Below are positions 54,575-64,000 of a stretch of 64,000 nt of DNA, piece by piece. A program made the translations under genes and the position numbers. Numbering within the stretch: the stretch's first letter is position 1; each line of letters begins with the position of its first letter. The notes beneath the pieces are model-generated. The model saw only the letters and a list, made by a program, of their open reading frames with translations. It did not search any database and was not told the DNA's origin. Source of the DNA: Diaporthe sp. PMI_573 (lineage: Eukaryota; Ascomycota; Sordariomycetes; Diaporthales; Diaporthaceae); assembly GCA_021399435.1 (NCBI GenBank), contig JAJTUP010000032.1, positions 62,001 through 126,000 on the forward strand. The letters are read 5' to 3'.

Positions 54575-56401
54575 TCAAACCCTTGAGCCCAAATCATCTT
54601 GCCTACCGGTCTTGGACTTGAGCTTCTCTTCTAAAGAAACCATCACACAATGCCCACTACTTACAAGATCAAGAGACTTGAATTGAAAATCAACGGTGAG
54701 AAATGTCTCGATCATACGCCCCGTATCAGGCAAACCATCAAACTCGTGCCGCGTACCGAGATTCATTCTGCTTCGCTGACCATCAATGATGGCCATTGAC
54801 GGCAGGCTCGCCCACATCTTGTTGTTCCACAACAACCTATCCTCAAGTTCTTCGTGCGTAATATACCACTGTGGATCAGTGACAATCAATTTGTGGTCGT
54901 ATTCCCTAAGCAAAGAAGGAATTGGGATGTTTTCACCATTTTGGAGCTGATGCTTTTTGAGCAATGGGAGAGCTGCACACCAAATCCCGTCCTTGCATTC
55001 CAGATTCCCTCCAAAGACAAGGCCCAAGGAATGTTGGCCATCGATAACAAGTACAGCATGTGGTACATCTGTTTTGTGTTCAATATTGTTAAGGGTGATC
55101 ATGCCGTCCTTTGAGCGTGTCGCATGCTGTGGCAATAGAAGCTCTCCCATGCGTTGGGCTGACCAGGTTTCTTCAATTTGACGAGCCTCTAGCCCGAACC
55201 TTTCGATATGAGGATGCAGAACTTTAACATGTGGTCCAAATTGTATCTCAAGATAGCCTGGTCGCACTTTTGGCGGCTGTATTTCGCTGGCTCGCTTGAC
55301 GAGTACAGTTTGTAGGCTTTTCTCCTTCACTAGATTCGAGCGGACGAGCACCGGAGAAGCACACCGTGCAGTATATCGGGATCCCCAGGCTATGAGAGGG
55401 ATCGCAAGGTAGTAGTCCAGATGATTGTCCATGGTACAAGATACAGCAGCGCAACTGATACCTGCCCTTCGGACAATCGGGAGCCTTATCTGCAAGCCAT
55501 TGTCGGTGAAAACGGGCGGTACATCGGATTGTAGGTCGTGGATCGGATGTATTCCCCGGCAGATCTTGAAGTCTGCAGCAGACTCAGCCAAAAGGCCGTG
55601 AGACGGCTTGAGACTTGTCGACCATGCGATCTCTTGAAACGCTTCGAGGGTCATGGGCTGTGCTTCGAGCCCCCAGGCAAAGAGGCTATGATCTTCCGAG
55701 ACTTTCATAATCTCTTGCTGCAACCGACGAAATGCTTTCTTGCCTTCTCCGTACAATAAGGGCATGTTCACATCAAAGAGCCCAAGCAGACAATAGGCAG
55801 CATCCTCGACGCGCGTTGTGGATCGATTTGCTGCCCACGACATCTTTCTCGCGATAGGCACGTATTCAAGTGGCCCACCTAACAAGATTGAAGCCTCGAT
55901 GCCTGTGGCTCCTGTGAGACACTCTTGCATGCTTCTTTCGGACTTCAAGCCGATGAAACACCAGCTCTGATCGTAAAAGCGGACGTCCGCGGGAGCTATT
56001 AGCTCCTGTAAAGTCCAACCTCTGGTCAGCCAACGACTGTGCGCAAGCTCTAGCCCATCTGTATGCTGCACGTCGGCCAGGTATACGTAGCATATGGCAC
56101 TCTGGCGATACCACTGGAACATGGAGTTGATCGCTTCTGAGAGCTCTGCGGTACTAGTCTTGTCGATGCAGCAGGTGTCGACCCAAGCCCATTGTAGCCC
56201 ATCTTTGACAGCTTGTTCGCAACAGAATTTGATCTTCTTGAACCCAGCCTTTTGTGTCACCTCCGGCAAGCTCATGTCGCGGAGCGAGCACTCCCCTTCG
56301 CCCCAGGTATGCGATAGTATTGCATATCGCGGGAACTGCTGACTCTCGATGTCGCCGAGGAATTCATGGATTTCAAGGGTTCTTGTGTCGAGAAGCCTCA
56401 T
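54575..56401 (-). CDS. HET-domain protein (HET-E/HET-D N-terminal type)
   Basis: This is a single exon of 608 residues. The HET domain is at the N-terminus (residues about 20-165): YAILSHTWGEGE, WAWVDTCCIDKTSTAELSEA with INSMFQWY and YVYLADV, then SRWLTRGWTLQELIAP. VEDAAYCLLGLFDVNMPLLY and GEGKKAFRRLQQEIM complete the usual block. This N-terminal type is shared with NACHT/WD-repeat incompatibility proteins such as HET-E, but here the remaining 350 residues show no P-loop, ankyrin or WD repeats. It is therefore the short form common in ascomycetes, where most members have no known partner. No introns or breaks were seen. Confidence 0.93.
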   Translation of the reverse strand: MRLLDTRTLEIHEFLGDIESQQFPRYAILSHTWGEGECSLRDMSLPEVTQKAGFKKIKFCCEQAVKDGLQWAWVDTCCIDKTSTAELSEAINSMFQWYRQSAICYVYLADVQHTDGLELAHSRWLTRGWTLQELIAPADVRFYDQSWCFIGLKSERSMQECLTGATGIEASILLGGPLEYVPIARKMSWAANRSTTRVEDAAYCLLGLFDVNMPLLYGEGKKAFRRLQQEIMKVSEDHSLFAWGLEAQPMTLEAFQEIAWSTSLKPSHGLLAESAADFKICRGIHPIHDLQSDVPPVFTDNGLQIRLPIVRRAGISCAAVSCTMDNHLDYYLAIPLIAWGSRYTARCASPVLVRSNLVKEKSLQTVLVKRASEIQPPKVRPGYLEIQFGPHVKVLHPHIERFGLEARQIEETWSAQRMGELLLPQHATRSKDGMITLNNIEHKTDVPHAVLVIDGQHSLGLVFGGNLECKDGIWCAALPLLKKHQLQNGENIPIPSLLREYDHKLIVTDPQWYITHEELEDRLLWNNKMWASLPSMAIIDGQRSRMNLGTRHEFDGLPDTGRMIETFLTVDFQFKSLDLVSSGHCVMVSLEEKLKSKTGRQDDLGSRV

Positions 56402-56876
56402 AGCTGTCTATCTTTTTGATATGGCCAGGGAGTCTCGTTGTCCTGGTCGAAGTGCGGGGCCGTAGATCACCTTCAAAGTGGTCAGAGTTTTGTTTCTGCT
56501 CGAGCCGACTCGGTGTGCGGGCCCAAAATTTAATGATTATCCCAGGCATCAGCATGCGTTGACGGTGAGGAAACAATTATGTTGTTGATGGGTAAACACA
56601 GATTTCCTGGCATTTCTGCCCCGCGCTGCACTTGAAGCCCCGGCCTGGGCAGCGTTTGTGTAACATTGCTCGCGCTTACCTACTCAGTACCTCTATATTC
56701 ACCCCTCGCGTTGAGCTGCCCCTGAATCTGGAATGGTCATGAGGTCAGCAGACGGCTGTGCTAAAGTGAGGTGGGGGTGAGTCTAAATTGAGCTTGGCTG
56801 AGTTTGGCTGAGCTTGGTTAAACTTGCTCACATATAGTGAGCATGCCCTCTCCGTCAACATCGCCGAATTGTTAAT
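56402..56876. promoter_or_regulatory. Divergent promoter region, HET / F-box-like gene
   Basis: This is a 0.5-kb region between divergent starts. A direct repeat of TGAGCTTGG / TGAGTTTGG units lies at about 56790-56820. Nothing else was seen. Confidence 0.35.
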
Positions 56877-58636
56877 ATGGACGCCTCCATCGAAACAGAA
56901 GCCCAAATTTTGACCGCCCAAGGGCACACTCTAGAAGAGACTTCTTCAAATGTCAGCCCCCCAATATTGTGCCTGCCCCCGAGTCTCCGGCACCTCTTGA
57001 ATTCCGTGAGGCCAGGGCAAAAGCCTTGCTTAACGAATGGCGATCAGCTGCAGAGCATCTTTCCCGTCACATCAGCTCTCAGAAACTTGAGCTATGTTTA
57101 GTCTGCGATATCCGCCAAGATGACTTGGAAGCTGCGAGAGAAGCACTTAAACCAATCAGCCTCTTTCCAGAGTTACGCAATTGTCATATTCGACTATCCA
57201 GAAACCCTACGCCTCAACTCCAGCGAGAGGCCCACAATGTGGTACTCAAAGCCCGGCGTATTCTGAGCCCTCAATCTTCAGGAAGAGTATCAGGCCTAGC
57301 TCCATCGAATAGGGTGGAGAAAACCTCTCAAACTGAGCCTCGGATAGGAAGCCATCTTCTCACACTACCTCGCGAATTACGATTCCGTATCTTAAGCTAT
57401 GCGGATCTCATCACGCCTTGGAAGGAGGTTGAATGGAGTAGGGACTGTAATGATGGTGGGAAGTACCTGGCCTTGTACCCAAGGTGCGGGGTTTTGGAAG
57501 GGCGTTTCTGCAATCCGCGTCTACACTATGGCTGCCAGTTCTTCAACTGCTGGCCGGCCCGTAATCGGCTCGTAAAGGCTGGTATTGGTTGCTTCTGCCA
57601 GGTTCGGCACTCAGCTGCCTCGTCGACCTGTATGTACTGGGCGCCACCAACACCCTTGTTTCTAGTGAGTTCCTCCTAGAAACACCTTTGCTTCTTTATC
57701 TGCCAGTCCTACTGCATAAGCAAGGTATCCCGGGCTGTTTTCGGTTTTTGTCGATCTAGCCCTCGAGAAGATTTTGTACAGAAGCTTCCTTCCCTGCATC
57801 TCGATCTAGGTTCTTGTTGAAGGGAGAGCTAACCCTGGACACCATAGATCAGTCGCACACTGCTTCATGATGCACAAGTCGTCTTTTTTTCCGGAAACCG
57901 CTTTGTGGTACATGACTTCCGAGTCTGTCTTCCCTGGAGTACGCCTTATGATTCCACACTCGAGGCCCAGGGTGATGGCGAAGACGAGACTCAGACCGGG
58001 GGGACGGGAGTTTCCGAGTATCACTCAGATCGACTCGCAGCGAGCATCTTCCTACGAAAGAAAGTTCCGCACCAAATGCTCCGGGAGCTCCGTGAGCTCG
58101 AATTAGTCTTCCCGCCGTACATGCACGCTGGCTGGCCCGGCGAAGGCCACCGAGTGCTAGCCGACTGGGCTGAGACACTGCACTGGGCCAGGGATAAGAT
58201 GAATCTCCGTGGCTTAACGCTTCAGCTTGTAATGACAGACTCGCTGGACGGCGAGGAACCTCCGCCGGGCCGTGAGGAAATCACAAGTGAGCAGGTCGAA
58301 GGTATACTATCGGGGTACCGTCGCATTACGTCGCCAATCTCTGTTCTGGCTCAGACTGACGTAAATGCTATGGTTGGGTCTGGCGAAGGTGCTGCTAAGC
58401 TGCGTAGCTTTTACGCTCAGGTCGCTTGGCCGTGGAGTTGGAATTGGGGACATGATGACAAGGTACTTGAATATGGATGGCGGTGGGTGAAGGATTACAG
58501 GAGGGACAGGTGTCAAGAGTTGAGAGAACAGACTGAGAGGTTGGTCTTGGGTCAGCGGGACAATGAAGTATACGTTAGCAACAGGGAGCCGCCATGGAAA
58601 AGTATCTGGAAGGATAGATTTTCCAGCAACCTGTAA
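56877..58636 (+). CDS. F-box/2EXR-like protein with a one-base frame break
   Basis: This is an ascomycete-type protein with an F-box-like core, LLTLPRELRFRILSYADLI, of the sort that links substrates to SCF ubiquitin ligases. Exon 1 ends at 57664 and exon 2 begins at 57849, joining WAPPTPLFL to ISRTLLHDAQVVFFSGNRF, the usual second half of this family. The only good ATG (56877, MDASIETEAQILT) is in a different frame from the rest. The frames meet at a run of six C at 56957-56962, and seven C would give one continuous protein of about 525 residues. Either a homopolymer sequencing error or a true frameshift explains this. The region before the F-box is helical and charged. The C-terminus (WPWSWNWGHDDKVLEYGWRW) is unusually tryptophan-rich. 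The target is unknown. Confidence 0.7.
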
Positions 58637-58920
58637 TGATGTACAAGCTGTAGGGCTCAGGCAGTTGAGTAGATAGGGCGAAGCGATGGCATGAAGCGAT
58701 TATGTAAATCCCACATCAAGCAGCAAAATATAAAGAAGATTAAACGCAATTATCAGAGGTTATGCACATGCAGAATCAGGTGCGTTTTGCCTTGTCCCAA
58801 AATCGCACACAGTGCTGCAACAGTGCTGGACCCAGAAAATAGACACGAGCCATTTGATAACAAAATCGAGAATGTAAATTGTTTCCAGAACATCTTTGTA
58901 CACGGGAGCTGGACCAGAAG

Positions 58921-60236
58921 TCATGGCAGTTCAGCCTCGATGACACTTTCAACCGCCCTCGGGTGCCTAGAGATACCCACGACCCTCAAGCCACAGCCCT
59001 CCAGCAACCTGGTCCAGTGGTCCTCGGTCCTCTCCAGACCAGACAGGACATTCATCAGCTGTAGATCAAGAGTAGTCATAAGGCTCGTGGCGCCCGTGGC
59101 AGGCAGGACGATCTCGTAGATAAGCAGCTTCGAGTATCCCCTCCTCATGGCCGCCTTCGCGTTTTCGAAGATTCGCACACACTCCTCATCCGGCCAGTCA
59201 TGGGGCACGGCGTGGAAAAAATAAGTCCGGGCACCCTCCAGGGACTGGGGCATGAAGAAGTCGTACGACATTCTGGTGATGCGCGGGTCTAGCTTCTCCT
59301 CGGCCCCGTGCATGTTGATCACCTCTGGCAGGTCCTGCACGACGAGCCCTGCGTCCTCTGGGAGGTCTGGATGTTTGGAGAGCAGGCGGGCCGCGTCCAG
59401 GCCGCGTCCTCCGACGATATCGACGAAAAACGCCGCCGTCCCGGAGAGGTCGGCACCTTCGACTAGGCCCGTTGTGCTGTACACCTCTGTCCAATCCATC
59501 TTATGATTCCCGAGGGCGGTCATCATGCCAGTGAAGTTGGAGCCTGCGGTGTTGTTCTCTTGGAAATAGTCAAAAAAGACAGAGCCGAATGTTTCGGCGT
59601 GGTTGTCGCACTCTTTGGTATCCAGGGGTTCTCTGTACTGGCTCCTTGCCAGGAATGAAGGCAGGTTGACGCCACAGGGGTTGCAGTGGATGAAGCCGCA
59701 CCGCACCAGTTGATTGGTGTATGTTGAATCGTCACCCATGGCGAGGCTGAATGGCGTTGGCTTCCACTGGTCCACTGCAGTTTCCTCCAGGACATTAAGG
59801 GCGGCAAAGTGCCTCAGAAAACGCCCTGGAGTGACACTTGAGCTCATTTTCACCCTAGGATAGAGAACAGTCCTGGGCCGAACTCACGGAGCAGATTGGG
59901 CTCGGCTGGGGCACTGCACATCTTGACAATCTGGTCGAGAGATTGTGGGATTGGACCCTGGCTCTTATTGAGCTTATCCCACTTAGACCAGATATCAAGG
60001 TCATGGAAGACTATCAGACCTGGCGCAAGTACCGAGATTTCAAAGGCGAGAGCCCACCCCCGCTCAAAGGGCGTCTCGAGGCGGGCGAGAAGCCTACGGG
60101 CAGCCTCCTTGGCCTCATAGCGGTCTGCGTCTGACTGAAAAGACTCTAGGTGAATAGAGTCCAGGAGTTTGACCGTCTCTGAGAGGGCGGTAGTCATTTT
60201 AACTTGTATTGTCTGGTGGGTTGGTTCTTGCGACAT
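58921..60236 (-). CDS. O-methyltransferase, sterigmatocystin/plant COMT-like
   Basis: This SAM-dependent O-methyltransferase (Methyltransf_2) has a dimerisation domain followed by the catalytic fold. Exons 59888-60236 and 58921-59825 give 417 residues; the intron joins PNLLR to RFLRHFAALNVLEE exactly as expected. The SAM motif is FFVDIVGGRGLDAARLL, followed by LVVQDLPEVI. The catalytic His is in FFHAVPHDWPDEECVRI, and LLIYEIVLPATGA with the partner acidic residues follows. Fungal members methylate polyketide phenols, but no polyketide synthase is in the window, so the partner may lie beyond the right end or elsewhere. An alternative start is Met14 at 60197. The gene appears intact. Confidence 0.92.
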
Positions 60237-61791
60237 GGACGAGGTTGGCAGTTAGGTAATTGTGACAAACCCCGGCTGTGAGGCGAAGGAGGACGGCGGG
60301 CCTCCTTTTGGGTAGGATAATCCGAGATAGGCCTGGTAAGGTGGCATCTGGACCAAGTTCGCGGAATGGATACGCAGCCGGGACTTGTGGGTGCACCTAC
60401 TAGTCACGCCTGTTACTTGCCGCATAAACCTCGCTGGCCAGCCATCGTGCAGGATGGGGTGCCGCCGGCCGCCATCGTTGGACCCTGGACGGTTGCAGCG
60501 CTTATAAATAGAGCTTGCAAAAGACACTGGACAGAAAAACAGGATGGAGACTTGGTTTTGGTTTCGTGAAAGATGAATCTGTTTGACTTCAGGAGTGGTG
60601 TGGTATATGTAGGTGTACATGCACGCGCAAAATTAGAACACTGTGGTACATTTGCACATTTTCGCATAAATAGATGTGGATATATATATGCACCTGCACA
60701 TACTAGCAATGAAGATCAAGGTCACATTGATGCCTATCCTCAACAGACACATCTTATACTGTGTAGTACTGCAGACTTGTTCGCTGCCTTGTTGCTGCTG
60801 TTGGTGCGAGGTTTCAGTCAAGTTGTATGATTTCAGTGGAGGAGCGTCTCCATTCATCTGATAGCGGGAACCTTGTTCGGGGCTTGACGGGTTATGGGGT
60901 GTGGAGGGGCTCCCCCCTCGGATATCCTGGCTCCTGGGAACCCACAAAGCAGGAGCGGCGATGAGCTGAGGAGGAAAAGAGACAGCCCATCGGGTTTGGC
61001 CCCCGGCTTCCCCTCACGAACTGGTGCGTCGTGCTCGAGTCATTTTCCAGATGTCCTATTCCCGATCGATTCCCCTTTAATCCCGCCCCTCCCTATGGCC
61101 GCACACACAGACTCCCTCATCAGCCAGACAAGACGTCCCTCTCCAGCACACTATTTGCTTATCGACCTGCCTGCTCTGTCTTGTCCCATCCCGTCTCGTG
61201 TCGTCCCAACCCCCTCTGGTCTGGTTTGTGTTCGGACTGTCGACGACTTGACGACATTATTCCCAGCCAAGGCCGGTCTTGTCCGGTCCACATGCACTGC
61301 ATTGATTGGCAGTACCTTTACCCGGCCGCAGAGTGGGAATAAGCCCACGGCGACCCGAGCAGCAGCCACCGACCCGGCGAGTCGTCGTCCACCGGCCCCC
61401 TTCGTCTTATTCCCGGCCTGCCACCGCCTAAAAGAAACCTCCGTCTAACAAACCCACGCGAGAGGATCCGAGACCACGGACTCGGAACGGCCCTCTGCTT
61501 GGCTCTTGGAGGGCTCGTGCTACCCAAAGCGAGACTGATTCATGATCGGCAGAATTGAGTTTGCATGAGTGGATAGGGCCAGCCTGTCAAGCCGGCAACC
61601 CTCCGAGACAGTGACGCTGTCAGTATTGTCAGCACCGGTGCCGGCCTCACTGTCAGCGTCAGTATCGCTCGCTCCACCAGGAGCCACCAGGAGCGACAGC
61701 ACCAGGCGGTCAGCGTCACTGTCGCTGTGACTCTCACTATCGCGTCGAGTGCCACCGTCTCATCGGGAATATCTCCCGGCCATAACGAGCC
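60237..61791. promoter_or_regulatory. Divergent region, O-methyltransferase / Zn2Cys6 regulator
   Basis: This 1.55-kb region is pyrimidine-rich toward the regulator start (61020-61560) and AT-rich around 60600-60700. ORFs here have no motifs. It is probably a long 5' leader and promoter of the regulator. Confidence 0.4.
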
Positions 61792-64000
61792 ATGGACCGC
61801 CCACCCGCTCAGGCTCAGGCTCAAGCCCATCCTCACTCACGTCACTACCCCTCTCACTCCAAGCCCATACATTACAACAGGGTGCCCATAGGTGGCCCAG
61901 ACCGTCCGCCGGTGACTCAGTTATCCAGCCCGGGCACCATCTACGCATCGCCCTCGGGCGGCAGGGAATCCTCCTCCTCCTCCTACCCTGTCCCGAGTAA
62001 TAGCTCCCCCAAGCGAGAGCTCGGCAGCCCGGGTATAAAGAGGGAGTCCGGGCCCCGCGATGACTCGGATCAGGCTGCCGACCGCTCCAGCGTCGTCACG
62101 CGCCGCAGCTCCACTGAGTACCCCGACGTCTGCAATGATGAGTTGAAGCCCGAGGATGCGGTCGGCGAGCCCCAGAGGAAGAAGCAGAAACGAAACAAGC
62201 CGACTTTGTCCTGTTTCGAATGTGTTGAGCGGAAGACAAAGGTGAGCGTGTTCTCCCCGGTTCATTCGAGTCCAACTCCACCACCCACAAGGAGTGCTCT
62301 GCTGCAAGTTTTATTCCTACCTGCCTGGCCCGATCAACATGTGATGACGAGTCACTCTACGACCTCCACCTGACTTTTCCTCGCGCCATTTAAAATGGCC
62401 TGATTCTGTCATAAGAAACCTCTATGAGGTGGCCCGAGTACAGGGAAGACATACTGGGGGAGATGCTGTCCAGCCCCTGCTTGAGAAGCTCGGCGGCTGA
62501 GATCTTCACAGTCGTGCCTTCGGCAATTTTCTCCATCTTGTTCATCATTCAGCAATCTGTTCTTGTGTGTACCCACACAAGCTATGTGACTAACTCTCTC
62601 CCAGTGTGACCGAGGCAGACCTCACTGTCTGGCCTGCATCAAACGTCAGACCGAGTGCAAATATGCCCTTGTCGCCAACCTCCTCGAGGAGACCTCACGG
62701 TCACTGTCCAGCGGCCGACGTATGACCAAGCCGCCCAAGAAGAAGGGAGGCCTACCAGGAGACCCCAGGTCACCCATACCAAACATCGCCGACCGTGGCG
62801 TGCTGGCCACTAACAACTACCTCTCCAAAGCTGCCGTTGCCCTTTCCACCGGCCTACTCTCGACCGTGCCCTACTCCCTCGGGACCGGCTCAAACGTCTT
62901 CGGTGTAGGCTCGGCACACCCCTTCGTGAACGTATGGAGCTGTGAGGGCCAGCTTAACGAGGTGGTCGCCATGATGCCCAGCAAGCTGCAATGCGACATG
63001 CTCATAAGCCGGTACTTTGAGTGCGTCGACCCCGTATATCCCATGCTCGACCAACGGTGTTTTCTCGAGGACTACGAGCACTTTTGGACCCTCCCGGTGG
63101 AGAAGAAGTACCAGTCTGACGCGGCCTTCGTGGGGCTGATCATGGTCATGCTTGCGCTGGGCACGCAGTTCCTCCAGAGCGGCCTGACCACCACGGCCGA
63201 CAGGGCCGACGCCGCCGAGATGCACGCCTCGGCGAGCAACCAGGCCCTGCGCATGAGCTCCTACCTCAGCACCGCCTCCATCAGGTCCATACAGACAATG
63301 GTGCTGCTGGTCTACTTCCTCATCAACGACAACCACGCCTCCGACGGCTGGGCCTTCGCCGGCATCCTGATGAGGCAGGCGTACGCCATGGGCCTCCACC
63401 GCGACCCCAACATCGTCACCCCGGGCGCGAGCCACGCCCAGAAGCAGGAGCGGCGCAAGGTATGGCAGGCCGTGCTCCACCAGGACACGTTCCTCACGGT
63501 GCTGCTCTCGCTGCCGCCCAACGCGACGCACACCGACGTCCACGTGGACGACATGACAGACGAGGTCCCCGGGTACACGGCGATCAACGCGTCCATCTCG
63601 ACGGACCTGGCGTACATCCGCGGGTCGTGGACGCTGGCGAACCTGGTGCAGGAGAGCATCTGCTCCCCGCGGTGCCTGGACATGCCCATCTGCGCGACGC
63701 CCCGGCACAAGACGAAGCTGGTGGCCGACTTCCGTGCCGTGTACCGGTCCTTCCCGGACACGTTCCGGTCGTGGGACGGCGACAGCCTCACGGCGCTGGC
63801 GCTGACCAACGGGCGCGCGGCGCGCCAGACGCTGTGGCTGACGAGCAACTACTTCCACAACGTCATGCTCGTGCACGCGTCCGAGTCGCCCGACGTCCCC
63901 GTCAACGTCCGCGCCACCCTCGAGGCAGCACACGACGCCATCAACGCGTTCTTCATGCTGCACACCCTGTTCGAGGCAGAGGCCCGCACGTGGTGGGTGT
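61792..64000 (+). CDS. Zn2Cys6 transcription factor, cut by window end
   Basis: This is a fungal regulator with an N-terminal low-complexity region (Gln-Ala-His and Ser-rich) and a zinc cluster split by an intron. Exon 1 (61792-62241) ends LSCFECVERKTK; exon 2 starts at 62605 with CDRGRPHCLACIKRQTEC, giving ligands Cys141, 144, 151, 158, 161 and 168. The intron is 363 bp, long for this region. The Fungal_trans domain begins near ISRYFECVDPVYPMLDQRCF and includes GWAFAGILMRQAYAMGLHRD and RRKVWQAVLHQDTFL. The frame is open to base 64000, so the C-terminus lies outside. Exon 2 is distinctly GC-richer than neighbouring genes, which creates a long false ORF on the other strand. Confidence 0.9.

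Noticed and set aside
62890..63963. 357-residue open frame on the minus strand
   Set aside because: It is antisense to the GC-rich exon of the Zn2Cys6 regulator, has Val/Gly/Arg-biased composition and no motif; it is a by-product of high third-position GC.
1..64000. CRISPR array, prokaryotic operons, rRNA or clear tRNA genes
   Set aside because: Intron-rich fungal genes throughout; no regularly spaced repeats or cloverleaf-like sequence noticed by eye. A tRNA scan was not possible.
1..64000. Starship-type giant transposon carrying the cluster
   Set aside because: No DUF3435 tyrosine recombinase or other transposase-like protein was found in the window, so there is no support.

Overview
The window is nuclear DNA of a filamentous ascomycete (Pezizomycotina). 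Nearly every gene is split by short introns of about 45-90 bp with GT..AG ends. There are three Zn2Cys6 regulators (one broken), two HET-domain genes, DHA1 and DHA2 transporters, and tailoring enzymes typical of fungal secondary metabolism. Three copies of the palindrome TACCTAGGTA hint at Sordariomycetes, but this is only an impression; I cannot name the species.

Left edge (0.5-5.4 kb): a decayed Zn2Cys6 transcription factor, with three in-frame stops all explainable as CpA-to-TpA changes plus a frame break, lies divergently from an intact DHA1 transporter. From 5.6 to 8.0 kb a SAM methyltransferase sits between inverted copies of a roughly 90-bp repeat whose third copy is at 42.7 kb.

Main cluster (about 6.7-31 kb): methyltransferase, secreted or ER-targeted FAD oxidoreductase, cystathionine-gamma-synthase-like PLP enzyme, LOG phosphoribohydrolase, adenylate isopentenyltransferase (IPT), ADGF-type adenosine deaminase, D-2-hydroxyacid dehydrogenase, class II aldolase, aromatic-type aminotransferase, 2OG-Fe(II) oxygenase, TauD-like dioxygenase, then after a 2.7-kb gap a DHA2 transporter. 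There is no PKS, NRPS or terpene synthase. IPT plus LOG is the known route from AMP to free isopentenyladenine. The surrounding enzymes suggest a cytokinin-type nucleobase carried further into an amino-acid or hydroxy-acid conjugate. This is the best candidate here for an undescribed pathway.

Middle (31-44.5 kb): peroxiredoxin, trans-aconitate-type methyltransferase, mitochondrial carrier, intact Zn2Cys6 regulator, an ABM-domain protein with an apparent frameshift, a small P-loop protein, and a secreted alginate-lyase-family protein.

Right part (44.5-64 kb): a block of nested inverted repeats precedes an intronless 3.9-kb gene encoding a metallophosphatase and a Rad50/SbcC ATPase in one chain (an SbcD-SbcC fusion without a visible zinc hook). 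Then come two HET-domain genes (one with an internally duplicated coiled coil), an F-box-like gene with a one-base frame break, a caffeate-type O-methyltransferase, and a Zn2Cys6 regulator cut by the window end.

Exon borders were set by hand from splice consensus, frame continuity and family motifs. All functions are inferred from motifs seen by eye; no database search was run.
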